Shown here piece by piece: positions 49,163 to 57,814 of a DNA stretch of 64,000 bases; the first letter of the stretch is position 1, and the number at the start of each line of letters is the position of its first letter. The DNA lies in the NCBI GenBank assembly GCA_016870355.1, contig VGBR01000005.1:62001-126000 (forward strand), given 5' to 3'. The notes under the pieces were generated by a model. That model saw nothing but the letters and a program-made list of their open reading frames with translations, was not told where the DNA came from and searched no databases. The position numbers and the translations under genes were made by a program. The stretch comes from Actinomycetota bacterium. Its GTDB lineage: Bacteria > Actinomycetota > Acidimicrobiia > IMCC26256 > PALSA-555.

Positions 49163-49634
49163 GCTCCCCGTCACGATGAGCGTGAACGGTGAACGCCACC
49201 GTCACATCGTCGAGCCCCGCAAGACGCTCGCCGACTACCTGCGCGAGGACTGCGCGCTCACGGGCACGCACCTCGGGTGCGAGCACGGCGTGTGCGGCGC
49301 CTGCACGGTGATGCTCGACGGTGTCGCGGTTCGGTCGTGCTTGATGTTCGCAGTGCAAGCCGAAGGCGCCGAGGTCACGACCGTCGAAGGTCTCGCCAAG
49401 AACGGTGAGCTCACCCCGGTCCAAGAGGCCTTCCGCGAGGAGCACGGCCTTCAGTGCGGTTTCTGCACCCCCGGCTTCGTCGTGTCGGTGCACGCGTTCC
49501 TCGAAGACAATCCGAGGCCGTCACGCGACGAGATCGTCGAAGCGCTCTCCGGCAACCTCTGCCGCTGCACCGGCTACCAAGGCATCATCCGCGCCGTCGA
49601 ACGCGCGGCAACCACGATGGGTGGCGCGACCTAG
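49155..49634 (+). CDS. 2Fe-2S subunit of a molybdenum hydroxylase (CoxS/CutS-like)
   Basis: A 159-residue iron-sulfur subunit. The N-terminal plant-ferredoxin-type cluster is bound by [16 protein letters not shown] plus a later Cys (VRSC). The C-terminal helical cluster is bound by CGFCTPGF and [12 protein letters not shown] full set of eight Cys is present. Order M then S normally continues with L; here a broken HNH gene follows 61 bp later. The pair may serve a large subunit coded elsewhere or be a leftover. Confidence 0.93.
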
Positions 49635-49695
49635 CGACGACGCGTGTGCTCGCACCTCGACAGCGACTGTCACACCTCCCTGGCACACTGACGAC

Positions 49696-50231
49696 ATGAG
49701 CACGTTGGCGCGCATGGCCGAAGAGCTGCGCGAGTACGCGGCGAACCTCGACCCCAACACGTACTCGGGTGTCGACGCCGCACGACGCGCACAAGACGGT
49801 GCCGCGGTCAAGAAGCTGGTGGAGACCATCACGATGCTCCACGCCCGCCGTGCGGCTACCACGGGCGGCTGGCGGCAGGTCTCGCACGCAGCGTCTCCCG
49901 AGCAGTGGCTCGCGAGCTTGATGTGATCACCGATGGCATGGATGTCCAGAGCGTCGTGTCGACCACGCGCCACGTCCCGAACGCGCTGAAGATCGCGATC
50001 GATGAGCGCGACGGCGGAACCTGCAAGGTTCGCGGCTGCGACCACAGCCTGGGGCTCGAGCGTCATCACACGCAGCTGTTCGCCGAGCATCACCTCACGA
50101 CGTACGAGATCCTCGGTGACCTTTGCGATGAGCACCATGATCTGGTCACGTACCGCGGCTACGAGATCATCGACCACGGCGACAGCACCTGGGGGTTGCG
50201 ACCACCTCGAGGCCATACGAACGCGGCGTAG
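49696..50231 (+). pseudogene. 13E12/DUF222-type HNH endonuclease gene with internal deletion
   Basis: ATG 49696 opens an N-terminal domain fragment of about 75 codons. A second frame covering the end (readable from 49905) gives the HNH domain: ERDGGTCKVRGCDHSLGLERH, then TTYEILGDLCDEHHDLVTY. Actinobacterial proteins of this type have a ~250-residue DUF222 region between these parts, so most of the middle is gone and the frame is shifted at about 49915. The stop lies within a hairpin. Confidence 0.8.
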
Positions 50232-50244
50232 CACGCCGCGTTCG
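50218..50244. terminator. Strong hairpin between convergent genes
   Basis: CGAACGCGGCGT and ACGCCGCGTTCG form a perfect 12-bp stem with an AGC loop. It overlaps the HNH remnant's stop and lies 16 bases from the stop of the Fe-S gene. It should end or block transcription from both sides. Confidence 0.65.
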
Positions 50245-50259
50245 GGGGCGAAGAGCGAG

Positions 50260-51420
50260 TCAGGACGACGTGAGCACGTCGTCGATGATCTCGAACGGGT
50301 GTCTGACGTCCAAGCCTGCTGCGGCGAGGTGGAAGGTGCAGCCGGGATTGGCGCTGGCGACCACTGACGTCCCCGCGCGTGCGATCGCGTCGATCTTGCG
50401 CGCGCGAATCTGCGCCGCCATGTCGGGGTGCAGCGCGGCGTAGGCGCCGCCCGCTCCACAGCAGAGCCCTTCGTCGTCGAGCTCGCGCACCTCGGCAAAT
50501 GGTGCCAGGACTGTTCGCACGGCGCCGTGTGCCTTCTGCACGTGACGGAGATGACAGGCATCGTGCAGTGCAACCGGCTCCTCGAAGCGGCGCGTGGGCG
50601 TCGGCAGCCGGTCGAGGTGTGCGGCGAGGAACTCGTGCACGTCGAGCACCCTGGCCGCGAAGGCGCCCGCCTCGGGTGCGCCCACCAGATGCCCGTAGTC
50701 CTTCAACATGGCGCCACAACCGGCCGAGTCGACGAGGATCGGCGCGTCGCCCGGGAACGCGCGCATCACCCGGAGCGCGAGCGAGCGAGCGTCGGATTCG
50801 AGGCCTGCGTGCCCATGCAACGCACCGCAGCAACCCGCGCCACGAGCGTCGGGCAGGGCCACACCTACTTCAGCGGCGCCGAGAACTCGGATCACTGCCG
50901 CGTGCACATCGCGCGACCAGGCGTCCATCACGCAACCGGTGAAGAGCCACACGTCCGATCCGGTGGCCTGCAAGCGCGGCGCACGCAGTGCAAGCTTGGG
51001 CAGGCCAAGTCGGCGTGGAACCAGTCGCACGCGTTGCAGCACCGCGCCCACTCGCGACAACGCGACGAGCAACCGGTGACGTGGAAGCACCCGATACGCG
51101 GCGCGTTGCCACCATGGTACGAAGCGGGTCTCGATCGCGAGCGTCTCGCGCGTTCCCTCCATCAACTGACCGAACGGCACCGAGGACGGGCACACGGCCT
51201 CGCAGGCCCGGCACTGCACGCAGAGGTCCATGTACTCGGTGAACTCGCCGCGCAGTCCGACGACCCCCGTGTGCGCGGCGCGCATCGCCGCGATTCGGCC
51301 ACGAGGCGACGCCGTCTCGTCACCAGTCACTCGGTATGTAGGGCAGTGCGGCAGACAGAGGCCGCAGGCGACGCACGCGACGAGCGCCTCTTCGTCGACG
51401 GCGAGCTTGGTGGGGGTCAC
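50260..51420 (-). CDS. GlcF-like Fe-S oxidoreductase subunit
   Basis: A 386-residue protein with two 4Fe-4S motifs at the N-terminus (CVACGLCLPHCP and CVQCRACEAVCP) and two cysteine-rich CCG domains (GAGCCGALHG; LCCGAGGAYAAL). It matches the Fe-S subunit of glycolate oxidase and related 2-hydroxyacid dehydrogenases, passing electrons to the respiratory chain. Its GTG overlaps the stop of the FMN enzyme upstream, so the two should form one enzyme. The FAD subunits GlcD/GlcE are not present. Confidence 0.88.
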   Translation of the reverse strand: MTPTKLAVDEEALVACVACGLCLPHCPTYRVTGDETASPRGRIAAMRAAHTGVVGLRGEFTEYMDLCVQCRACEAVCPSSVPFGQLMEGTRETLAIETRFVPWWQRAAYRVLPRHRLLVALSRVGAVLQRVRLVPRRLGLPKLALRAPRLQATGSDVWLFTGCVMDAWSRDVHAAVIRVLGAAEVGVALPDARGAGCCGALHGHAGLESDARSLALRVMRAFPGDAPILVDSAGCGAMLKDYGHLVGAPEAGAFAARVLDVHEFLAAHLDRLPTPTRRFEEPVALHDACHLRHVQKAHGAVRTVLAPFAEVRELDDEGLCCGAGGAYAALHPDMAAQIRARKIDAIARAGTSVVASANPGCTFHLAAAGLDVRHPFEIIDDVLTSS

Positions 51421-52625
51421 GCTCGAGACCGGCGGATGACCATCGACGGCTCGAGCTCCGAGACGGTGCGCGCTCCGACGAGCTGCATCGAGCGTCGGAG
51501 CTCTGCCGTCAGCAACGCGATCGCGTGGTCAACGCCTTGCTCCCCGGCCGTGGCCAGGCCGTACAGGTAGGCGCGCCCGATCATGCACGCCCGCGCGCCG
51601 AGCGCGAGCGCGGTCACGATGTCGCGGCCTCGTCGGATCCCCGAGTCGAAGAGCACCTCGAGCCGGTCGCCGACTGCGTCGACGACCCCCGGCAGCGCGT
51701 CGATGGTCGCCGGACCCCGGTCGAGCTGCCGCCCGCCGTGGTTGGAGACCACGATCCCGGTGACGCCGAGGTCGACGGCCTGGCGCGCGTCATCGGGGTG
51801 CACGACACCCTTGAGCACGAACGGTCCGTCCCACGCCTGTCGCATCCAGTCGAGGTCGTCCCACGTGACCGACGGGTCGAACTGCTCGGCGAGGAACTGC
51901 ATGACCCCCGACGGCGACGCGGCCCGGTCGCTCACGCTCTCGAAGCTCATGACGTCGCGCGTCAGGAACCTCCACCACCAGTGTGGGTGCTTCGCCCCTT
52001 CGAAGAAGGTCCGCAGCCCGAGGCTGGGAGGAATCGTGAACCCGTTTCGCAGGTCGCGCTCGCGCGCACCGGGGACTGGCACGTCGACGGTGAGCACGAG
52101 CGCGGCGTACCCCGCCTCTTTGGCCCGAGCGATCAGCTCCCTGGCCAACCCACGGTCGCGCCACACGTAGAGCTGGAACCACTGCGCGCCATCGGTCTCG
52201 GCGGCCACGCGCTCGATCGAACGAGTGCCCATGGTCGAGAGCGTGTAGGGAACGCCGGCACGCGCCGCCGCGCGCGCGACTGCCAGCTCACCTTCGTGGT
52301 GGACCATGCGGGTGAAACCGGTCGGCGCGAGCGCGATCGGGAGCGCCGACTCACTTCCGAGAATCGCCGTAGTGAGGTCGACGTCGTCGACGTCGCGCAA
52401 CACGCGTGGGAGCAGCACGAGATCATCGAACGCGCCGGTGTTCGCGCGCAGGGTCAGCTCGTCCTCAGCACCACCGTCGATGTAGTCGAACACCGGACGC
52501 GGGAGGCGACGTCGGGCGATGCGACGCAGGTCGTCGACCGTGCGACTGCGCGCGAGTCGACGCGCAGTTGGCCGAAAGACCGGGCGCCGCGGCCGCAGCA
52601 GTGCGGCGATCTCGGACGGCTTCAT
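51417..52625 (-). CDS. FMN-dependent alpha-hydroxyacid dehydrogenase/oxidase
   Basis: A 402-residue enzyme of the lactate/glycolate/mandelate dehydrogenase family: FDYIDGGAEDELTLRANTGAF (quoted from the IDGGAEDE motif), ALAPTGFTRMVHHEGE, FQLYVWRDR, the catalytic His in IVVSNHGGRQLD, and DSGIRRGRDIVTALALGA. It oxidises a 2-hydroxyacid to the 2-keto acid using FMN. Coupled by overlap to a GlcF-like Fe-S protein, it is more likely a dehydrogenase feeding electrons onward than an oxygen-using oxidase. Confidence 0.9.
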   Translation of the reverse strand: MKPSEIAALLRPRRPVFRPTARRLARSRTVDDLRRIARRRLPRPVFDYIDGGAEDELTLRANTGAFDDLVLLPRVLRDVDDVDLTTAILGSESALPIALAPTGFTRMVHHEGELAVARAAARAGVPYTLSTMGTRSIERVAAETDGAQWFQLYVWRDRGLARELIARAKEAGYAALVLTVDVPVPGARERDLRNGFTIPPSLGLRTFFEGAKHPHWWWRFLTRDVMSFESVSDRAASPSGVMQFLAEQFDPSVTWDDLDWMRQAWDGPFVLKGVVHPDDARQAVDLGVTGIVVSNHGGRQLDRGPATIDALPGVVDAVGDRLEVLFDSGIRRGRDIVTALALGARACMIGRAYLYGLATAGEQGVDHAIALLTAELRRSMQLVGARTVSELEPSMVIRRSRA

Positions 52626-52647
52626 CCAGTCCGATGCGCGCCACGTG

Positions 52648-53046
52648 TCACGGCGTGGGTGTAGACGTCTCTGGTGTCGCGGCCGCGACGACGACCGGCG
52701 GCGCGGTGATGGTGGTCGAGCTGGTTGCCACCGAGCTCGGCATCGCCGGGTTGCTCGGCGTGACCTGTTCGACCTGCGTGGTCGGCGTCACCTCCGAGAC
52801 GGACGCGGCCGGCGGCGGCCCAGGCGTGGAGGTCCGCGCGACGGGCGCGGGAGTCGGTGATGGAGCCGCTCCGAGCGCGAAGAACGCCGTGACCACGATC
52901 AGCCCGGCGACACCGCCGCCGTAGCCGAACCAGCCAGTCAGCCCGCGGCGACGGTGGGCGCGAGTGGCCGCCAGGCGTCGTTCACGCCTCGTGAGCCCGG
53001 CCGAGCCGTGGGTCACCACAGAATCCCCATCCTCCACGGGCGACAT
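52648..53046 (-). CDS. Small membrane protein with Pro/Thr-rich outer segment
   Basis: A 132-residue protein: a basic cytoplasmic start (TRRERRLAATRAHRRRG), one membrane helix at about residues 42-60, then a Pro/Thr/Ser/Val-rich tail likely outside the cell. No family recognised. It lies between RNase D and the hydroxyacid enzyme genes in the same direction. Confidence 0.6.
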   Translation of the reverse strand: MSPVEDGDSVVTHGSAGLTRRERRLAATRAHRRRGLTGWFGYGGGVAGLIVVTAFFALGAAPSPTPAPVARTSTPGPPPAASVSEVTPTTQVEQVTPSNPAMPSSVATSSTTITAPPVVVAAATPETSTPTP

Positions 53047-53093
53047 CTTTGCCCGCGGAGCCCTGCGGATGCCTCTTTCCGAGCCCGATTGGG

Positions 53094-54254
53094 TCAGTCA
53101 ACCGGCTCAGGGCTGGGCTCCAGCTGGACCCGGCGGCCACGGTCCACGAGGCGCAGCAACCCCCGACCCGCGACCAGGTCACGGATCCCGTCCCCCGCCA
53201 TCTCGGCCCGCCAACCATCGTCGAGGCGGCTCGGGCGCCCGTTCACCAAGGCGCGGACGTCGTCCCGAGTGGCGAGCAGCCGAGCCTCGATTCGCTCGCC
53301 GGCCGCCACCTGCGCCGTCCACGCCGCCAGCAGCGCGACCGACGCATCGAGTGCCGCGTCGTCGTCGTGCTTGGGCGGGAGGCGCAGCTCGGCGCGAGGC
53401 ATCTCACGGCCCGCCGCGACGGCTTCCAGCACGGCGTTCACGACGGCCTTGGGCAGCGATTCAGCGCCGCGGAGATCCTGAAGCTCGCGCGCGGTTCGCG
53501 GCGGCCGCGCCGCCACGCCCGCGAGGACGAGCTCCGACAGCACGAAGCGCGTGGGACGATCGGTCTCCTGCGCGCGCCGTTCACGCCATGCCGCGACGGC
53601 TTGCGCCACGGTCGCGTGCTCGCCCCGCAGGCTTCGCGATCCCTTGATGCGCCACCACGCCGTGTCCGGGTCGGGGTCGCGCGTGGCGGTCGTGCGCAAC
53701 ACGTCGGCTTCGGCGTCGGCCCATTCGGTGCGCCCCAGCTCTGCGAGCCGTTCCCGTAGCGCGGCGGTGAGAGGAAGCAGATGCTCCACATCGCTGGCGG
53801 CATACCGACGCGCTCCCGCGCTGAGTGGCCGCCGCGTCCAGTCAGCGAGCTGCTCCTTCTTGTCGAGCCGTACACCGATCAAGTTCGACACGAGCGACAG
53901 CAGAGACGGGAGACCGAGCCCGACGAAGCCCGCGGCGAGCTGGGTGTCGAACAGCGCGTGCGGACGGGCGCCGCACGCTCGCTCGAGAATCGGAAGATCT
54001 GCGCCGCCCGCGTGGGTGACCATCGTGCCGGGTCCTTCGAGCACCTCTCGCAGCGGCTCGACGTCGCACGCGAGCGCGTCGACGAGCGCAACGCCGCCCG
54101 GCCACGAGATCTGCACGAGGCACAACCGAGGGTGATACGTGCGCTCAGCGACGAACTCGGTGTCGAGCCCGTACTCGGGCTCGGACCGCAACGCCGCGAC
54201 GACGTCGAGCACCCCTTGGTCGTCGTCGACCCAGCGCGCGCTGTCGTCGCTCAT
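53094..54254 (-). CDS. rnd: Ribonuclease D (DEDD exonuclease with HRDC domain)
   Basis: A 386-residue 3'-5' exoribonuclease involved in RNA maturation. The DEDD metal residues are in GLDTEFVAERTY (Asp-x-Glu), THAGGADLPIL (Asp), and RRYAASDVEHLL (Tyr and Asp). An HRDC-type domain follows at about residues 215-290 (TRFVLSELVLAGVAARPPRT). Its ATG shares one base with the stop of the leucine dehydrogenase-like gene (TGATG). Confidence 0.9.
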   Translation of the reverse strand: MSDDSARWVDDDQGVLDVVAALRSEPEYGLDTEFVAERTYHPRLCLVQISWPGGVALVDALACDVEPLREVLEGPGTMVTHAGGADLPILERACGARPHALFDTQLAAGFVGLGLPSLLSLVSNLIGVRLDKKEQLADWTRRPLSAGARRYAASDVEHLLPLTAALRERLAELGRTEWADAEADVLRTTATRDPDPDTAWWRIKGSRSLRGEHATVAQAVAAWRERRAQETDRPTRFVLSELVLAGVAARPPRTARELQDLRGAESLPKAVVNAVLEAVAAGREMPRAELRLPPKHDDDAALDASVALLAAWTAQVAAGERIEARLLATRDDVRALVNGRPSRLDDGWRAEMAGDGIRDLVAGRGLLRLVDRGRRVQLEPSPEPVD

Positions 54255-55375
54255 CACGGGCGCAACGAGCGCAGCGGCTCGCCGTTCGTCCACGCGGCGG
54301 CGTCGCCGGGGTGCCAGCGCCGACCATCGCCGTCTCGCTCGATCCGCTCACGGGCCATGTCGGTCGCGACCCTCCCGGGCGCTCGACGCTCCGTCTGCGC
54401 CCGGTCGAGCACGCTCGCGGTGGTCTGCTCGATCCGAGCCACGCGCTCCTCGGCGCGCGCCCGGGAGTAGCCCACGAACTCTTCGGCGATGTTGATGATC
54501 CCGCCAGCGTTCACCACGAAGTCAGGCGCGTAGAGGATGCCTGCGTCAAGGAGCGCGTCGTCGCTGCCCTCATCCGCAAGCTGGTTGTTGGCCGCGCCGC
54601 ACACGGCGCGGCATCGAAGACGCGGGATCGTGTCGGTGTTCAGGACTGCGCCAAGCGCGCACGGGGCGAGCACGTCGCATTCGACCTCGAGGATCTCGTC
54701 GGGACCGACGACCTCGGCGCCGTGATCGGCGGCGACGTGAGCCGCGCGGTCCTGGTCGATGTCGGCCAGCACGACCTGCGCGCCGGCGTCGATCAGATCA
54801 GCGACGAGCTGCGCGCCGACATGACCAGCCCCTTGGACCGCAACCCGCCAGCCAGCGACCGAGGCCGCGCCATCGAGCTCCTGCGCGACGGCACGCATCC
54901 CAGCGAGCACGCCCAGTGCCGTGAGGGGCGACGGGTCGCCCGAGCCACCGTTCGCGGGATCGACGCCCGTGACCCATGGTGTCTCCTGGGCGATCACGTC
55001 CATGTCGCGTTGGGTTGCGCCCACGTCTTCAGCCGCCAAGTAACGACCACCGAGCTCGTTGATCGCCCGTCCCAATGCCCGCAGCATCGGATCGGTGTGC
55101 GGCGCGTCGGGCGCGTCGACGAGCACCACCGCCTTACCGCCCCCCTGGTCCAGTCCGGAGATCGATGCCTTCAGCGACATCGCCTCCGACAGTCGGAGCA
55201 CGTCGACCAGCGCGTCGTCCTCGTTGGCGTAGTGCCAGAAGCGCACACCGCCGAGCGAAGGGCCGAGTGCGGTGGAGTGCACCGCGATGATGGCGCGCAA
55301 ACCCGAGGGAGCATCGGCGACGTACACGACTTGTTCGTGACCACGGCTCAACATCTGACCGGTCACCGACGTCAC
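54254..55375 (-). CDS. Glu/Leu/Phe/Val dehydrogenase (leucine dehydrogenase-like)
   Basis: A 373-residue NAD-dependent amino acid dehydrogenase: HEQVVYVADAPSGLRAIIAV, GPSLGGVRFW, the catalytic Lys in SGLDQGGGKAVV, AEDVGATQRDM, the Rossmann GAGHVGAQLV, and CGAANNQLAD. It deaminates branched-chain or related amino acids reversibly. GTG 55375 is preferred over GTG 55381 because a TAGCGT -10 box ends eight bases before the former. It leads an operon with RNase D. Confidence 0.9.
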   Translation of the reverse strand: MTSVTGQMLSRGHEQVVYVADAPSGLRAIIAVHSTALGPSLGGVRFWHYANEDDALVDVLRLSEAMSLKASISGLDQGGGKAVVLVDAPDAPHTDPMLRALGRAINELGGRYLAAEDVGATQRDMDVIAQETPWVTGVDPANGGSGDPSPLTALGVLAGMRAVAQELDGAASVAGWRVAVQGAGHVGAQLVADLIDAGAQVVLADIDQDRAAHVAADHGAEVVGPDEILEVECDVLAPCALGAVLNTDTIPRLRCRAVCGAANNQLADEGSDDALLDAGILYAPDFVVNAGGIINIAEEFVGYSRARAEERVARIEQTTASVLDRAQTERRAPGRVATDMARERIERDGDGRRWHPGDAAAWTNGEPLRSLRP

Positions 55376-55383
55376 GATCACCG

Positions 55384-55389
55384 ACGCTA
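55384..55389 (-). promoter_or_regulatory. -10 box (TAGCGT) of the amino acid dehydrogenase gene
   Basis: Read on the minus strand, TAGCGT ends eight bases before GTG 55375. The divergent lipoprotein gene starts only 20 bases away. Confidence 0.4.
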
Positions 55390-55408
55390 CGCGAGTGACA
55401 ATGGGGGG

Positions 55409-56539
55409 ATGCGACGGTTGCTTGGGTTGTTCGCCACGTGTGCGCTGGTGGTGACCTCAGCCTGCGGCGGAGATGAACGAGCGGGCGGCGAGCGCTCGAC
55501 GACCACGAGCTCGACCGTCGTCTCCACGACGACCGCGCGGCCGCCTCCCAATGCCTACGAGTTTACGCGTGCGGGCATGCTGGCGGAGTTGGTGGCGGAC
55601 GTACCGCCGCGCGTGTACGTGCCGAACGGGCACCACAACAGCGTCACGGTCATCGATCCCGCCACGCTCCAGGTTGTCGACACCTTTCCGGTCGGTGGGC
55701 TGCCGCAGCACGTGGTCCCGTCGTACGACCTCCAGACGCTGTACGTGAACAACAACACGGGAAACACGCTGACACCGATCGACCCGCGCACGGGTCAGCC
55801 GGGCGCGTCGTTCCCGGTCGATGACCCGTACAACCTCTACTTCACACCTGGCGGCCGCTACGCCGCGGTGATGGCCGAACGCAACAGCCAGATCGACTTC
55901 CGCGATCCGCTGACGTGGGAGCTCGTGACGTCGGTCGAGATTCCGCATCGCGGTGTCAACCACGCCGACTTCACGCTCGACGGCACCACGATGATCGCGA
56001 GCTGCGAGTTCTCGGGATGGGTGGTGCGCATCGACCTCGCCACCCTCACGTACACGGGCGAAGTCGAGGTGACCGGTGAGCCCATCGATGTGCGGCTCTC
56101 ACCCGACGGGTCACGCATGTACGTGGCGAACCACGTGAAGCAGGGCGGCGGGGTGTCGGTGATCGATCCGGTCGCGATGACAGAGGTGACATTCATCCCG
56201 ACGGGCGGCGGTGCGCACGGCCTGTACCCGAGCCGCGACGCGACCCAGCTCTATGTGACGAACCGCGACGCGGGGACCGTCAGCGTGATCGACTTCGCGA
56301 CGAACGCCGTCGTCGCAACGTGGACCATCCCCGGTGGCGGCAGCCCCGACATGGGCGGGGTGTCAGCCGACGGCACCCAGTTCTGGGTGAGCGGCCGGTA
56401 CCACGACGTCGTCTACGTGTTCGACACGGTGGCCGGGCAGCTGCTCTCGAAGGTCCCTGTGGGTGGCGGTCCACACGGCCTGGCGTACTTCCCGCAGCCG
56501 GGCCGTTACAGCCTCGGCCACACCGGCAACTACCGCTAG
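55409..56539 (+). CDS. Lipoprotein with YncE-like beta-propeller repeats
   Basis: A 376-residue secreted protein. The signal peptide ends VVTSAC (Cys ~19, lipobox weak at -3), followed by a Thr/Ser-rich linker. From residue ~70 there are repeated propeller blades with NHHNSVTVID-type turns (HHNSVTVIDPATLQVVDTF; GGVSVIDPVAMTEV; AGTVSVIDFATNAVV), as in YVTN/YncE 40-residue repeats. It likely binds or displays a ligand outside the membrane. ATG 55409 has a G-rich ribosome site. Confidence 0.82.
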   Translation: MRRLLGLFATCALVVTSACGGDERAGGERSTTTSSTVVSTTTARPPPNAYEFTRAGMLAELVADVPPRVYVPNGHHNSVTVIDPATLQVVDTFPVGGLPQHVVPSYDLQTLYVNNNTGNTLTPIDPRTGQPGASFPVDDPYNLYFTPGGRYAAVMAERNSQIDFRDPLTWELVTSVEIPHRGVNHADFTLDGTTMIASCEFSGWVVRIDLATLTYTGEVEVTGEPIDVRLSPDGSRMYVANHVKQGGGVSVIDPVAMTEVTFIPTGGGAHGLYPSRDATQLYVTNRDAGTVSVIDFATNAVVATWTIPGGGSPDMGGVSADGTQFWVSGRYHDVVYVFDTVAGQLLSKVPVGGGPHGLAYFPQPGRYSLGHTGNYR

Positions 56540-57096
56540 TCGGGCCGGGTCCAGGCGGGATCTCGGCCGAACTGGCCCAGCATCCGGTCTTGCACTGGCG
56601 CGTCGTCGGGCACCGCGACCGGCGTACCGAACATCCCTGACTTCTCAAGCATCGCGGCGTTCTTCTGACCCATCGCGAGTGCAGACGCGGAGAGGTCGGG
56701 ATCGAGCTCGATGTCGAGACCGGCGGCACGAGCCAGATCCCAGGTATGCATGAGCACATCAGCCGTGAGCGCGAGAAGCAGCTTGCGCGGTGTCGTCTCG
56801 CCCATCGGCCCGTTCACTTCTTGGTCGAGCGACGCATCGGTCAGCGCCTGATCGAGGGCGGCGTCGGTTGCCTTCCATCGCGCGACCGGGTCGTCACGAG
56901 GGCGATCGGCCTTCACGCCAAGCGGCTTCAGGAACAGCATCTCGTGGAAGCCGATCACGTGCTCGACCACGCCGCGTCCGTCCCACTCCGAGCACGGCGA
57001 CTGGCCGTCCCACTGCTGGACCGACTCCGCGAGCTTGGTGAAGTCACGGCGAGCCTTGGCGTGGTCTTCAATCAGCTTGTCCACTAGCTCACCCAT
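56536..57096 (-). CDS. TIGR03086/mycothiol-dependent isomerase-like protein
   Basis: A 186-residue DinB-like four-helix protein: LIEDHAKARRDFTKLAESV, CSEWDGRGVVEHVIGFHEM with metal-type His, TADVLMHTWDLARAAGLD. This is the TIGR03086 actinobacterial family, related to mycothiol-dependent maleylpyruvate isomerases. A mycothiol- or other thiol-dependent role is possible. The stop overlaps the convergent lipoprotein stop, and the start overlaps the phosphatase stop. Confidence 0.85.
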   Translation of the reverse strand: MGELVDKLIEDHAKARRDFTKLAESVQQWDGQSPCSEWDGRGVVEHVIGFHEMLFLKPLGVKADRPRDDPVARWKATDAALDQALTDASLDQEVNGPMGETTPRKLLLALTADVLMHTWDLARAAGLDIELDPDLSASALAMGQKNAAMLEKSGMFGTPVAVPDDAPVQDRMLGQFGRDPAWTRPD

Positions 57097-57661
57097 TCAA
57101 CGTCGAGAGCACGCGTTGCTCCCGTTCGTAGCCGAGGACGTTCACGGTAGCGGTGTGCATCGCGAAAAGGCGACCGTCGATCGCCGGGAGACCAAGCCAA
57201 CGTGCCACGAGCACGCGCGAGAAGTGTCCGTGGCTGAACACCGCGACGGCGCCGTCGATCTCGTCGGTGCGCGCGATCACGGCATCGGCTCGACGCGACA
57301 CGTCGTCGGCGCTCTCGCCACCGGGGCACGAACCGGACCACACGGTCCAGCCGGGGATCGTCTTGCGGATCTCGACCGTGGTGACCCCTTCGTACTCCCC
57401 GTAGTCCCACTCCCGCAGCAGCTCATCGACGGCCGCTTGCTCACCCAGACCACAGATCGCCGCTGTGTCCCGCGCTCGACGGAGCGGACTCGTGAGGACC
57501 AACGCGAACTCTCGGTCCGCGATGCGGCCGCGGAGCTGCTCGGTCTCCAGCCGACCTTCGGGCGTGAGGGGAAGATCGGTGTGACTGGTATGGCGGCCGT
57601 TCGCGCTCCATTCGGTCGCGCCATGTCGAAGGACTACGACTTCACTCGCCACGGGTAGCAT
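57089..57661 (-). CDS. Histidine phosphatase (phosphoglycerate mutase-like)
   Basis: A 190-residue enzyme with the phospho-acceptor motif VVLRHGATEWSANGRH (RHG, residue ~13), SPLRRARDTA, REWDYGEYEG with the acid-base Glu, and the second His in VFSHGHFSRVL. It removes phosphate from a small molecule or protein. GTG 57667 is the alternative start. Its stop overlaps the start of the TIGR03086 gene by eight bases. Confidence 0.9.
   Translation of the reverse strand: MLPVASEVVVLRHGATEWSANGRHTSHTDLPLTPEGRLETEQLRGRIADREFALVLTSPLRRARDTAAICGLGEQAAVDELLREWDYGEYEGVTTVEIRKTIPGWTVWSGSCPGGESADDVSRRADAVIARTDEIDGAVAVFSHGHFSRVLVARWLGLPAIDGRLFAMHTATVNVLGYEREQRVLSTLNG
57656..57661 (+). promoter_or_regulatory. 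-10 box (TAGCAT) for the TPP riboswitch transcript
   Basis: TAGCAT would start RNA near 57668, about 30 bases before the riboswitch P1 helix. It overlaps the start of the divergent phosphatase gene. Confidence 0.35.
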
Positions 57662-57693
57662 CGTCACACGTCACGGCGTCATGTCGCGGCGCG

Positions 57694-57810
57694 CGATCCC
57701 AAGGGGAGCTCGGGACAGCCGGGCTGAGAGGGCGACCAGGAAGCGCGACGAGCGCATCCAGCGTCGCCGACCCTCCGAACCTGCTCCGGGGTAATGCCGG
57801 CGAAGGGAGG
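57694..57810 (+). promoter_or_regulatory. TPP riboswitch (THI element)
   Basis: All conserved blocks are present in order: the P1 strand TCCC (57697-57700), GGGGAGCT, CTGAGAGGG (57723-57731), ACCCTCCGAACCTG (57770-57783), GGGGTAATGCCGGCG, and the closing GGGA (57805-57808). It binds thiamine diphosphate. The next gene's ribosome site (GGGAGGGGAA) overlaps the 3' P1 strand, so ligand binding should block translation of the thiamine operon. Confidence 0.95.
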
Positions 57811-57814
57811 GGAA

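Noticed and set aside
57794-57814. ATG 57794 as thiamine pyrophosphokinase start
   Set aside because: It lies within the conserved TAATGCCGGCG core of the riboswitch; the GTG after the ribosome site is the better start.
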